The notes under the pieces: model-generated
The model's input: the letters and a program-made list of their open reading frames with translations, nothing else
Told to the model about the DNA's origin: nothing
The model's database searches: none
Source of the DNA: UBA5972 sp002430125
GTDB taxonomy: Bacteria > Pseudomonadota > Alphaproteobacteria > Rhodobacterales > Rhodobacteraceae
DNA: 64,000 nucleotides
Assembly: GCA_937892915.1 (NCBI GenBank)
Contig: CALBIC010000101.1
Location: 1 to 64,000 of the forward strand
Reading direction: 5' to 3'
Part shown: piece after piece, positions 1 through 8,186 of the stretch
Position numbering within the stretch: position 1 is the stretch's first letter
Layout: the number at the start of each line of letters is the position of its first letter
Made by a program: the position numbers and the translations under genes

Positions 1-422
1 GCTGCCTCATGCATCATACCGTGGGTAAAGTTGCACTGGAGAGTTGAATCCGCGGCTCGCCGCAAAAAGGGCAGTTCCAATATAAAGGGTGTTCATCACG
101 TCACCTGACGCAGATAGCGCAGTGAAACGAACCGGGTCGACACCGACTGGCTCTCCATGCGCCGATGGGGCCAATATAATCGCGGCACAAAACACCAGCA
201 AGTGGTCTGCAAGGGCTATTGAGAAATAATTCCGTGTCCGGGCCACGCAGGAACATCCCCGTCCGGCAAAAGGTACCGCATCGGCAGGCCCGCCATTTCG
301 CCCGGATCGCCATAAGACCGTGAAAACCCTGCCAGTTAACGACCGTGCAAGGCGTCTGTGCTTGCATTCTCGCCGATAGCCCGGCAACACTTGGCACGAC
401 CCACGCCACAAGGAAAACCCCC
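1..422. other. Left-edge region without a supported gene
   Basis: I find no convincing gene in this stretch. A minus-strand frame ending at a stop at position 7 contains a hydrophobic stretch (residues like LLVFCAAIILAP followed by MNTLYIGTALF), which could be the eroded end of a small membrane protein, but there is no good start, no ribosome site and no family match I can name. The only element I would use is the AAGGA-type ribosome site near 410-416, which belongs to the gene starting at 423. Confidence 0.3.
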
Positions 423-1586
423 ATGCCGATCAAGAACCGTTTTGCCGAAATGCACGCCGAAATCACCGGCTGGCGGCACGATTTCCACCGCCATCCCGAG
501 ATCCTTTATGAGGTCCACCGCACCGCCGCCCGCGTCGCCGAATTGCTGCGCGAGTTTGGCTGTGACGAGGTGGTTGAGGGCATAGGCCGCACCGGCGTGG
601 TCGGCGTAATCAACGGGAAATCCGTCGCTTCGGGCCGCGCAATCGGGCTGCGCGCCGATATGGACGCGCTGCCGATCCATGAAATTACCGGGGTCGAATA
701 TGCCTCGACCACCCCCGGCGCAATGCATGCTTGCGGCCATGACGGCCATACCTCGATGTTGCTGGGGGCCGCCAAATACCTGTGCGAAACCCGCAATTTC
801 AACGGCAAAGCTGTCGTCGTATTCCAGCCCGCCGAAGAAGGCGGAGCCGGTGGCAAAGCGATGGTTGACGACGGCATGATGGACCGGTTTGGCATTCAGG
901 AAATCTACGGCATGCACAACGCTCCGGGCCTGCCGACTGGCCAGTTTGCGATCCGCGAAGGCGGGTTTCTGGCCTCGTCCGACGAGTTTGACATCATCGT
1001 CACCGGCAAAGGCGGTCATGCTGCTGCCCCGCATCAGGCGGTCGATACCACCCTTGTGGCTGCGCAAATTCTGCTGTCTTTACAAACGCTTGTGTCGCGT
1101 AACGTCGACCCGATAAAGCGCGTCGTTTTGACAATCGGCACCTTTGTGACCGACAGTGTCGCCAGTAATGTCATCGCTCATAAGGTCAAAATGCAGGGCA
1201 CGGTCAGAACGCTCGATGCCGAATACCGCGCCTATGCCGAAACGCGCGTCAGGGAAATCACCCAAGGCACCGCCACTGCCCTTGGGGCAACTCCCGAGGT
1301 GATCTGGACACCTGGGTATCCGGTCACCGTCAATACCCCGGACGAAACCGCCTATGCCGCCGAAGTTGCCCGCCAGATCGCCGGTTCGGTCAATGATAAT
1401 GCCGACCCGATCATGCCCAGCGAGGATTTCAGCTATATGCTTCAAGCCCGCCCCGGGGCGTTCATTTTCCTTGGCAACGGCGACACTGCGCAATGCCACC
1501 ACCCGGCATACAATTTCGACGACGAGGCAATTCCGGCCGGTTCAAGCTGGTATTCCGGCATGATCGAAGCCCGCATGCCTGCCTGA
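423..1586 (+). CDS. M20 family amidohydrolase (HipO/AbgB-like N-acyl amino acid hydrolase)
   Basis: Predicted cytoplasmic zinc amidohydrolase of peptidase family M20, 387 aa, the usual length. Metal-binding signatures are in order: RADMDALP (78-84), HACGHDGHT (102-110), QPAEEGGAGG (135-144), GMHNAPG (163-169), a dimerisation-domain GGHAAAPH near 197-204 and a C-terminal PSEDF near 332-336. Relatives hydrolyse hippurate, N-acetylated amino acids or indole-conjugated amino acids; the substrate cannot be told here. An in-frame codon at 345 would add 26 residues with no family resemblance; the ATG at 423 has an AAGGA-type ribosome site a few bases upstream and begins at the normal family N-terminus. 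It stands alone, ahead of an unrelated plus-strand gene. Confidence 0.93.
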   Translation: MPIKNRFAEMHAEITGWRHDFHRHPEILYEVHRTAARVAELLREFGCDEVVEGIGRTGVVGVINGKSVASGRAIGLRADMDALPIHEITGVEYASTTPGAMHACGHDGHTSMLLGAAKYLCETRNFNGKAVVVFQPAEEGGAGGKAMVDDGMMDRFGIQEIYGMHNAPGLPTGQFAIREGGFLASSDEFDIIVTGKGGHAAAPHQAVDTTLVAAQILLSLQTLVSRNVDPIKRVVLTIGTFVTDSVASNVIAHKVKMQGTVRTLDAEYRAYAETRVREITQGTATALGATPEVIWTPGYPVTVNTPDETAYAAEVARQIAGSVNDNADPIMPSEDFSYMLQARPGAFIFLGNGDTAQCHHPAYNFDDEAIPAGSSWYSGMIEARMPA

Positions 1587-1675
1587 ACTGCACAATACCG
1601 GGAAGTTTACCGCCACCTTCAGTGATCCAAATGGAACGTAGCAACGTATACACTGGAAACGGAAAAGGACGATAA

Positions 1676-2449
1676 ATGCGTGCCTCGGAAAAACCTGACC
1701 TGCTTGCAGAACCGCAGCAGCGCGCCAAGGGCAATGTGCTTATCATCGGCTCGGCCCCGGACGCGATGCGTGCAAAAACCCTGGACATGTCTGCGTTTCG
1801 CGCGGTGGTCGCCATAAACAACGCCTGGCAGGTCACCGAGCGGTGGAGCCACGCAATTCATCCAAGCGATTTCCCTCTCGAAAGACGTCCGATCGCCCGA
1901 ATTGGTCAGTCGCTTCATTCGGCTGAAGATTACGTCCCGACAGTAAATCGTTACGGGGGGTTCGTTTATTCCGGCGGAACCATGGCATTCACCGCCGCAT
2001 ATTGGGCACTGTGCCGCTTGTCCCCGCGCAGTATCGTCTTTTTGGGCTGCGACATGGTCTATGACGCCGCCCAAACCCATTTCTATGGCAACGGTCGTCC
2101 AGACCCATTGCGCCAAGACCCAACTCTACGCAGCCTCGAGGCCAAATCAGCACGATTTGAAATTTTCGCACGCCAGGCCGGATGCCGCGTGGTGAACCTG
2201 TCCGAGCAGCCGGTCTCGAGGCTGGTTCACCGACGTCAAAGCGTCGAAAACTTGCAAGTGAACAACTTTGGTGCCACCCAGCCGATTGACTGGGTCAAGG
2301 TCGCCCGCGCTACTGCCCGCGAAGCCCGGTTGGGGTACACCGTGGCAAGTGGCAAATACTGGAAAGAACAGCAGCGGTTTGAGGTGTCAGAAATCGACGC
2401 CTTGGATGCTCTGTGGTTGTCGGCTTTACCGGGGCACATTAGGGCGTGA
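1676..2449 (+). CDS. Hypothetical protein, Rossmann-like (possibly DUF115/MptE- or glycosyltransferase-related)
   Basis: A 257-aa soluble protein I do not firmly recognise. It opens with a strand-loop motif, VLIIGSAPDA at about 21-30, like a nucleotide-binding Rossmann start. It then has VVAINNAW near 45-52 and a central conserved-looking block with GGTMAFTAAYWAL, VFLGCDMVYD and THFYG...DPL. That pattern (an identifier loop, then a G-C-D-M strand) resembles proteins related to DUF115/MptE-like or surface-glycan enzymes, but this is inference. The start has an AAGGAC site about 7 bases upstream. The gene lies 89 bp after the amidohydrolase and 72 bp before DDAH, so co-transcription is possible. 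Basic residues and tryptophans dominate the C-terminal 60 residues. Confidence 0.75.
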   Translation: MRASEKPDLLAEPQQRAKGNVLIIGSAPDAMRAKTLDMSAFRAVVAINNAWQVTERWSHAIHPSDFPLERRPIARIGQSLHSAEDYVPTVNRYGGFVYSGGTMAFTAAYWALCRLSPRSIVFLGCDMVYDAAQTHFYGNGRPDPLRQDPTLRSLEAKSARFEIFARQAGCRVVNLSEQPVSRLVHRRQSVENLQVNNFGATQPIDWVKVARATAREARLGYTVASGKYWKEQQRFEVSEIDALDALWLSALPGHIRA

Positions 2450-2521
2450 ATAATCGCCTGACACCTTGCCGATAGCATCGCGCAAGCCTACGGTCCGGGA
2501 ACACGCAAACGGGAACCTGCA

Positions 2522-3316
2522 ATGACCGACCAATCCTATCGTTTCAGCCACGCCATCACCCGCAAACCTGCCGCGTCTATCATCGCGGGGCTTCGTGCGG
2601 TTGACCTTGGCGCGCCGGATCTTGACCTGATGTTGGCGCATCACGCCGATTACGTTGCCGCGCTGAAATCAACCGGCGCAACCGTGATCGAACTGGACCC
2701 GCTTGCTGCCTATCCTGACGCGGTTTTTGTCGAAGACACGGCGCTTTGCCTACCCAAAGGCGCTGTCATCATGCGCCCCGGCGCGCCCAGCCGTTTGGGC
2801 GAAGCCGCTGAAATGGCCCCGCATCTGGCAGTACTTTATGGCGAGGTTGCCACCATCCAAGGCCCCGGTTTTATCGAAGGTGGGGATATCCTGGCAACCG
2901 AAACCGAGGTTCTGGTCGGTCGTTCGGCCCGGACCAATGCCGCCGGCGTTGCCGAATTGGCCGGCATCATCAGCGATTGGGGTTACAAACTGCGCGAGGT
3001 GCAGACGCCGCCCGATATCCTGCATTTCAAAACCGATTGTTCGCTGCTGGACGGCGATACCGTGCTGGCCACCGAACGGCTGGACGCCTCTGGCTGCTTT
3101 AAAGGCTACCGCGTGATCCATACGGCACCGGGCGAAGACGCCGCCGCAAATGCAATAAGATTCAATGACTTGGTCATCCTGCCCGACGGATTTCCCCGCA
3201 CAGCCGAAAAGCTGGCCAAGGCCGGTTACACCGTCCGGCAAGTCGGCAATTCAGAATGCGCCAAACTTGACGGCGGCATGTCCTGCCTGTCGCTCAGGTT
3301 CACACCCAGACGATGA
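2522..3316 (+). CDS. ddaH: Dimethylarginine dimethylaminohydrolase (DDAH)
   Basis: Hydrolyses N-omega-methylated arginines to citrulline and methylamines. The 264-aa protein matches the DDAH/arginine deiminase penteins in length and order: FVED at 69-72, FIEGGD at 117-122, the catalytic histidine in LHFKTDCSLL (His168), and the nucleophile cysteine near the C-terminus in GGMSCLSLRF (Cys255). Arginine deiminase proper is longer, about 400 aa, so DDAH is the better call, although a related amidinotransferase-fold hydrolase cannot be excluded. Its stop overlaps the start of the following lipoprotein gene (ATGA), so the two are translationally coupled. Confidence 0.92.
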   Translation: MTDQSYRFSHAITRKPAASIIAGLRAVDLGAPDLDLMLAHHADYVAALKSTGATVIELDPLAAYPDAVFVEDTALCLPKGAVIMRPGAPSRLGEAAEMAPHLAVLYGEVATIQGPGFIEGGDILATETEVLVGRSARTNAAGVAELAGIISDWGYKLREVQTPPDILHFKTDCSLLDGDTVLATERLDASGCFKGYRVIHTAPGEDAAANAIRFNDLVILPDGFPRTAEKLAKAGYTVRQVGNSECAKLDGGMSCLSLRFTPRR

Positions 3317-4005
3317 TCCTACGTCTGGCGCTGATCGCGATGATCGCTTTAACCGGTTGCGGACGCCCCCTTAGCCCCGGTGAAGCCGCGCTTGCGGCGT
3401 CGTTGTTTGGCCCGGAGCTGGCGACCCAAAAGATCCGCATCGCGTCTTTTCCGGCACTGACCAGCCTGACCAGCAGCCGCCCCGGCCGCCCGCCTGTGGC
3501 CTGTCGTGAACGTATCTGGCCCGAGGCTGAACCGACCACCGGCATGGTCGAAACCTTCACCGCGGCTTTTGTCAGCTGGAACCGGATCAATATGGCCGAC
3601 AAGCTCTATCTGCCGGATTACCTGCCGCAATACCCGCAGAAAATGTCGCTCTATGCCGCGATGTTGATCGGCCATGAAATGACCCATGTCTGGCAATGGC
3701 AGAACCGCGCCCGCACCGGTTACAGCCCGTTCAAGGCGCTGAACGAACATCAGGCCGGGCAAGACCCTTACCTTTTGGAACTGACAGCCCAAGCCCAATT
3801 CCTTGACTTCCCCTATGAACAACAAGGCGCGATTGTCGAGGAATATGTCTGCTGCCGCGCCCTTGATCCCAACGGCAGCCGCACCAAGCGCTTACATGCA
3901 ATGCTCAAAGGGGCGTTTCCGGTTGACCCACTTGACCATCTGGCCAACCGCCCCAAGGCGGTCCTGCCAGCGGGCGAGGTCAATACCGCCGGGATTTGCG
4001 ACTAA
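3313..4005 (+). CDS. Putative lipoprotein with HExxH zinc-protease-like motif
   Basis: A 230-aa protein beginning with a short hydrophobic signal and a lipobox LTGC (lipid-modified Cys16), so it is predicted to be anchored on the periplasmic side of a membrane. Residues 121-125 read HEMTH, inside the longer block GHEMTHVWQWQ, a classic HExxH zinc-site pattern, and a glutamate-rich stretch (IVEEYVCC) about 50-60 residues later could supply a third ligand. I cannot assign a peptidase family; similar HE-M-THVWQ blocks occur in uncharacterised proteobacterial proteins. The ATG overlaps the DDAH stop by four bases. Whether it actually cleaves peptides is unknown. Confidence 0.75.
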   Translation: MILRLALIAMIALTGCGRPLSPGEAALAASLFGPELATQKIRIASFPALTSLTSSRPGRPPVACRERIWPEAEPTTGMVETFTAAFVSWNRINMADKLYLPDYLPQYPQKMSLYAAMLIGHEMTHVWQWQNRARTGYSPFKALNEHQAGQDPYLLELTAQAQFLDFPYEQQGAIVEEYVCCRALDPNGSRTKRLHAMLKGAFPVDPLDHLANRPKAVLPAGEVNTAGICD

Positions 4006-4091
4006 ACACGCCGCCCCGGCACGGATTTTTTGATTTTCGGCCGAAAATCGACCATAATCCATCCCGCAGACCTATGAAACGGAGAATGCCA

Positions 4092-4331
4092 ATGCGCCCA
4101 TTGCTGATCCTCGCCGCCCGGCTGATTGCGACCCCGATTTACGCAGCGGATGAAGTCGTGAACAATGACGGTACTGTTCTGAAAATCGAAAACACCAAAG
4201 ATGCGATTGCGACAGAAACCGCGCCGCCAACCAAGCTTGAGGGAAGTTCTGACAGCGACTTGCTGGTGGAACCGACCAACAGCCCGTTTGGCCGCAGTTG
4301 TTCGCACACCAAAATTCAGCCGTTCTCGTAA
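4092..4331 (+). CDS. Small exported hypothetical protein
   Basis: A 79-aa protein with a signal peptide (MRPLLILAARLIATPIYA) and a likely cleavage after AYA, leaving about 60 mature residues rich in acidic and Thr/Ser residues and ending in a segment with one cysteine. The longer in-frame starts at 4074 and 4086 are less likely: GGAG at 4081-4084 sits about 7 bases ahead of the ATG at 4092. It follows the lipoprotein gene by 86 bp. No family is recognised. Codon use looks like that of its neighbours. Confidence 0.6.
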   Translation: MRPLLILAARLIATPIYAADEVVNNDGTVLKIENTKDAIATETAPPTKLEGSSDSDLLVEPTNSPFGRSCSHTKIQPFS

Positions 4332-4461
4332 CAGCGCTCCGGCCGTTTTGAAATTTTTCGCGGCCTGATCAAGGCCCGCAGGTTGCCCGCGCGAAAACCT
4401 GATCGCCGTTTCATCCGGATACAACGTGGCGGCGCAAGATACCGGCACCTCAAACCGCCGG

Positions 4462-5388
4462 TTATTTCAGATGTGCCTTCAGCCAGTTCAGAAAGTCTTG
4501 CGTGGTCTGATCACGGTTCACCTCGTTCAGGCTTTCGTGCCGCGTTTTTGGCAAAACCACCGCCGTTACGTCCTGCATCCCGACCTTAACCATCCGTGCC
4601 GCAAGCCGCTGCATGGCGCGACCTTTGTCCGAGCACGGATCATCCCCGCCGCCCAGCAGATGCACCGGCAAACCCTTGGGCAGGCGCGCAAGGTTCTGGT
4701 CATCGCCACCGAATTTTACAGCCCCTAACAGGTCAAGCCAAAGCCCGGTGCTGGCCGCAAACCCGCAAAGCGGATCGGCGACATAAAGATCGACCTCGGC
4801 GTCATCGCGCGACAGCCAGTCAAACGCCGTGCGGTTGGGTTTGAAGGCTTTGTTCCATGTGTCAAACGTTAGCGCCATCGCGATTTTGCTTGGCGCATTT
4901 GCGCCCCGAAACAACCGTTCTGTGCCAAGGATCAGGCCCGATATCGCCACCAAAGCCCCGCCATCGACGCCGGAATTCCAACAGGCAAGCGCGTCCATCC
5001 GGTCGGGGTGTTTCATCGCAAAATAAAGGCTGAGGATTGATCCCATCGAATGCCCGAACACCACAACCGGCAGGCCCGGATGGGCGCTGCGGATATGATC
5101 ATTCACCGCCAGCGCATCTGCCGCCAACACCTCAAACCCGCCACTTGCCGCCAACACCCCTAACGGCGCGTCCGGTGCAATTGTCGCCCCATGGCCGCGC
5201 AAGTCTTGGACGTAAACCGCATAGCCAGCGCCACTTAAAGCCTGCGCAAACCGCGCATAACGTGCCGAATGTTCCCCCATACCGTGATGGACTTGCACCA
5301 CTGCGCTGGCACCATCAGGCAGCATAGAGCGCAGATTAAGCGTGGCGCCACTGGGGCTCTCAAGTGTGGTTTTCTCGAACCGGGCCAT
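4462..5388 (-). CDS. Alpha/beta hydrolase, monoacylglycerol lipase-like (serine aminopeptidase S33/Hydrolase_4)
   Basis: A 308-aa cytoplasmic hydrolase. The signature HHGMGEHSARY (34-44) is typical of lysophospholipase/monoglyceride lipase relatives; the nucleophile elbow is GHSMGS (Ser114), the acid is probably in GGGDDPCSD (about 249-254) and the histidine is in TRHESLNE (about His284). The likely substrates are monoacylglycerols or lysolipids, an inference from the family. A start at 5403 would add five residues (MKGTG); the ATG at 5388 is preferred because AAAGG lies about 7 bases upstream of it. It is on the minus strand just after the VIT-family gene, 35 bp away, and might be co-transcribed with it and the CoA-transferase. 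Confidence 0.88.
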   Translation of the reverse strand: MARFEKTTLESPSGATLNLRSMLPDGASAVVQVHHGMGEHSARYARFAQALSGAGYAVYVQDLRGHGATIAPDAPLGVLAASGGFEVLAADALAVNDHIRSAHPGLPVVVFGHSMGSILSLYFAMKHPDRMDALACWNSGVDGGALVAISGLILGTERLFRGANAPSKIAMALTFDTWNKAFKPNRTAFDWLSRDDAEVDLYVADPLCGFAASTGLWLDLLGAVKFGGDDQNLARLPKGLPVHLLGGGDDPCSDKGRAMQRLAARMVKVGMQDVTAVVLPKTRHESLNEVNRDQTTQDFLNWLKAHLK

Positions 5389-5423
5389 GCCTGTACCTTT
5401 CATTTATGTTCGTCCAACCTGCC

Positions 5424-6125
5424 CTAGACGACGGTGCCAAACAAGTACCCGATCAGGGCAGTCATCGCCATTGCCGACGCCCCCCAAAAAGTGACCCTTG
5501 CAGCCGCACGCAGCGCCCCGGCACCACCGGCCCGCGCCGACAGAACCCCAAGCCCGGTCAGGCTGATCAGCGTGGCAACGATCACAACCGGAATAGCCTG
5601 CGGTGTTGGGGCAACGGCATAAGCGGCCAGCGGCAATCCCGCGCCAATGGAAAACGTCGCCGCCGAAGCCATGGCCGCCTGTAACGGGCGCGCCGTCACA
5701 ATCTCTGATATCCCAAGTTCGTCGCGCGCATGGGCGCCCAGCGCATCCTTGGCCATCAATTGCGCCGCCACATCACGCGCCAGCCCAAGGTCGACTCCAC
5801 GGTCGACATAGATTTGCGCCAGTTCCTCAAGTTCCGCCTCAGGCGTGTCGCGCAGCGCTGCGGTCTCTTTCTTCAGGTCGGCGTTTTCGGTATCGGACTG
5901 CGAGCTGACCGATACAAATTCGCCCGCCGCCATTGCCATCGCACCGGCCACCAAACCGGCGACACCGGCCAACAGGACCGTGTTGAATTCGGCATCCCCG
6001 GCGGCCACCCCGACGATCAGACTGGCGGTTGAAACCAGCCCGTCATTCGCCCCCAAAACCGCCGCCCGCAGCCAGCCGATTTTGTGGACATGGTGGCTTT
6101 CCTGATGCGTTGCATTATTGGTCAT
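5424..6125 (-). CDS. VIT1/CCC1 family Fe2+/Mn2+ transporter
   Basis: A 233-aa inner-membrane protein of the vacuolar-iron-transporter family. The N-terminal helix carries the family hallmark GANDGLVSTASLIVGVA (about 25-41), followed by a second helix ending in MAMAAGEFVSVSSQ, a charged cytoplasmic loop with many Glu/Asp residues (about 75-140, the metal-binding domain in the family), and three C-terminal helices. It probably moves ferrous iron or manganese out of the cytoplasm. Its ATG overlaps the stop of the upstream CoA-transferase by four bases, so the two are translated together, although no functional link is apparent. Confidence 0.9.
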   Translation of the reverse strand: MTNNATHQESHHVHKIGWLRAAVLGANDGLVSTASLIVGVAAGDAEFNTVLLAGVAGLVAGAMAMAAGEFVSVSSQSDTENADLKKETAALRDTPEAELEELAQIYVDRGVDLGLARDVAAQLMAKDALGAHARDELGISEIVTARPLQAAMASAATFSIGAGLPLAAYAVAPTPQAIPVVIVATLISLTGLGVLSARAGGAGALRAAARVTFWGASAMAMTALIGYLFGTVV

Positions 6126-7270
6126 TTTTTATCTCGTTTGTTGGGCGTTTGGTTGGCGCTCAAATTGACATGCCCTTGCCCTGACGCCCAGCGATCAAGC
6201 AGATCACCCAGCACCAGCGGCTTGGTTTGCGAGGCCGTCTGAATTGCCCCCGGTGTGCGGCTGAGGCGCGGCGCCGGGGCCGGTTGGCTGATGCCCTGGT
6301 CCACCACAAATATCCCGCGCGCCTTGTTATGGGCATGCTCAGGCGCTTCATCAATGGTCAGAACCGGCGCAAAACACACGTCGCTGCCTTCCATAATCGC
6401 ACACCATTCGGCGCGGGTTTTCGCGGCGAAAGCCGTCGCCAGTTCGGCCTTCAAGGCAGGCCACTGTTGCGCGTCATGCTGGGCTTTGAAACGGTCCGGA
6501 TCAACGCCGGTCTTAGCGATCAGTTCGGTGTAAAACTTCGCCTCGATTGATCCGATGGCCACAAAACCACCGCAAGCGCATTGATACGTCCCGTAAAAAT
6601 GCGCCCCGCCATCCAGCAGATTAACCCCGCGCTGATCGGCCCAATGACCGCCTTGGCGCATCGCATAGATCATCGACATCAGATGCGCGGTGCCGTCAAC
6701 AATCGCAGCATCCACCACCTGTCCTTTCCCCGAGGTTTTCGCCTCAAGCAACGCACAAACCATCCCATACGCCAGATAAATTCCTCCGGCTCCGAAATCC
6801 CCCAACAGGTTCAACGGCGGTAGCGGTTGGTCGGCCGGACCAATCGCATGCAAAGCCCCTGACAAAGCGATATAATTGATGTCATGCCCTGCCGCCTGCG
6901 CCAGTGGGCCGTCCTGCCCCCAGCCGGTCATCCGGCCATAAACCAGCCGAGGATTGCTGATGGCGAAAACCTCGGGCCCAAGGCCAAGGCGTTCCATCAC
7001 ACCGGGGCGCATCCCTTCGATCAGCGCGTCAGCACTGTTGATCAGTGCGATCACCTGCCCGCGTTCGCCGGGGTCTTTCAGGTCAAGCTCAACATATCCC
7101 CGTCCGCGGTTCAGGATATCATAATCCAGCCCCAACAGATGCTTGGCACCGGGTCGGTCAACCCGCACAATCTCGGCCCCCATATCGGCCAGCGTCATCG
7201 CCGCAAATGGCGTCGGGCCAAGGCCTGCGATTTCAACAATCCGGATACCATTCAGAGGGCCCTGCACCAT
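6122..7270 (-). CDS. CaiB/BaiF family CoA-transferase, alpha-methylacyl-CoA racemase-like
   Basis: A 382-aa class III CoA-transferase. Residue spacing fits alpha-methylacyl-CoA racemase (AMACR/MCR): a His-Asp in GHDINYIALSG (His129), an Asp in LLGDFGAGG (Asp158) and a Glu in GSIEAKFY (Glu243), matching the catalytic His/Asp/Glu triad known from the mycobacterial racemase. The function is therefore probably epimerisation of 2-methyl-branched acyl-CoAs before beta-oxidation; a true CoA-transferase is the alternative. The C-terminal 20 residues are polar and poorly conserved. It is the first gene of a minus-strand pair with the VIT transporter and diverges from the NicO gene. Confidence 0.88.
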   Translation of the reverse strand: MVQGPLNGIRIVEIAGLGPTPFAAMTLADMGAEIVRVDRPGAKHLLGLDYDILNRGRGYVELDLKDPGERGQVIALINSADALIEGMRPGVMERLGLGPEVFAISNPRLVYGRMTGWGQDGPLAQAAGHDINYIALSGALHAIGPADQPLPPLNLLGDFGAGGIYLAYGMVCALLEAKTSGKGQVVDAAIVDGTAHLMSMIYAMRQGGHWADQRGVNLLDGGAHFYGTYQCACGGFVAIGSIEAKFYTELIAKTGVDPDRFKAQHDAQQWPALKAELATAFAAKTRAEWCAIMEGSDVCFAPVLTIDEAPEHAHNKARGIFVVDQGISQPAPAPRLSRTPGAIQTASQTKPLVLGDLLDRWASGQGHVNLSANQTPNKRDKK

Positions 7271-7391
7271 GATCTGCCTTTCATGTTATTGCCCGGCCAG
7301 TTTTGTGCGCCACGCGCCGGTTTGCAAGGGCAACCCCACGTCCATTTGCCGCAATCGGTCGAAAACATCGCCACCAGCGTCGGTTGCTGGC

Positions 7392-7435
7392 TTGCGACAG
7401 CAGGCTTGCGCCGCTAATGCTGGCGCTGTCGGGCA
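7392..7435. other. Inverted repeats in the CaiB/NicO divergent intergenic region
   Basis: Two overlapping potential stems: GACAGC (7396-7401) with GCTGTC (7425-7430), flanked by TTGC/GCAA, and an inner GCGCCGC with GC-T-GGCGC (7408-7426). They share bases, so in a leader RNA only one could form fully. The element lies 41 bases ahead of the metal transporter start. This may be chance in GC-rich DNA; no known riboswitch consensus is visible. Confidence 0.25.
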
Positions 7436-7475
7436 ATCCCTGTTTTACGCCCAGTTTTGCCCGGAAAAATCGCCC

Positions 7476-8186
7476 ATGTTGACCCTCCTCACTCTTGGAT
7501 TTCTGATCGGCATCGCGCATGCATTCGAGGCCGATCATCTGGCCGCCGTTTCCTCGCTGGTCAGCGGGCGATCAAACTGGCGGGTGATCCTGAGGCATGG
7601 GGTAATCTGGGGGCTTGGCCATTGGCTGACCCTGTTGCTGGTTGCCGGACCGGTTCTGCTGTTGGGCCTGACCCTGCCGGATCAATTGGCGGTCGAGCTG
7701 GAATTGCTGGTCGGCGTGATGTTGGTCGGGCTGGGCGCGCATGTGCTTTACCGGCTGAACCGCGACCGGGTGCATTTCCACCGCCACAGCCATCAGGATG
7801 GCACGACGCATTTGCATCTGCACAGCCATGCTGGCGAACCCGCCCCCCACCGGCCAGCCGCGCATCGCCACGGTCATCCCGATCACGCAGCCTTGCGGGT
7901 TCTGGTGGTCGGTGTGATGCATGGCCTGGCTGGTTCAGCCGCGCTTGTGCTGGTTGCCGCCGCCAGCCTGCATTCCGCAGCCGCCGGATTTGGCTATATC
8001 CTGTTGTTCGGCCTTGGTTCGGTACTGGGAATGGCACTGGTGTCGGTGCTGATCGCCCTGCCCTTGTCCTATACGGCCAAGTACCTGACGCGCGCCAATA
8101 CCGCGTTACAAATCACCATCGGCGTGCTGACCTTCGGCATCGGGGCGGCAACGATCCACCACACGGCGGGCGTGTTGCTGAGCTGA
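7476..8186 (+). CDS. NicO-family nickel/cobalt transporter-like membrane protein
   Basis: A 236-aa membrane protein with about six hydrophobic helices. The first helix contains HAFEADH (15-21), an exact HX4DH signature of nickel/cobalt transporters, and a second histidine motif (VMHGLAGSAALVL) follows in a later helix. Between them is a cytoplasmic or periplasmic loop extremely rich in histidine (HFHRHSHQDGTTHLHLHSH and more), a feature of metal-handling members such as RcnA-like exporters. The direction of transport and the metal are not decidable. The longer open frame from 7143 is discarded: the ATG at 7476 starts exactly at the first helix. The gene ends back to back with the convergent ABC-F gene. 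Confidence 0.85.
   Translation: MLTLLTLGFLIGIAHAFEADHLAAVSSLVSGRSNWRVILRHGVIWGLGHWLTLLLVAGPVLLLGLTLPDQLAVELELLVGVMLVGLGAHVLYRLNRDRVHFHRHSHQDGTTHLHLHSHAGEPAPHRPAAHRHGHPDHAALRVLVVGVMHGLAGSAALVLVAAASLHSAAAGFGYILLFGLGSVLGMALVSVLIALPLSYTAKYLTRANTALQITIGVLTFGIGAATIHHTAGVLLS

Noticed and set aside
7..411. Minus-strand frame with hydrophobic stretch at the left edge
   Set aside because: No suitable start, mixed composition and no recognised family; at most an eroded remnant.
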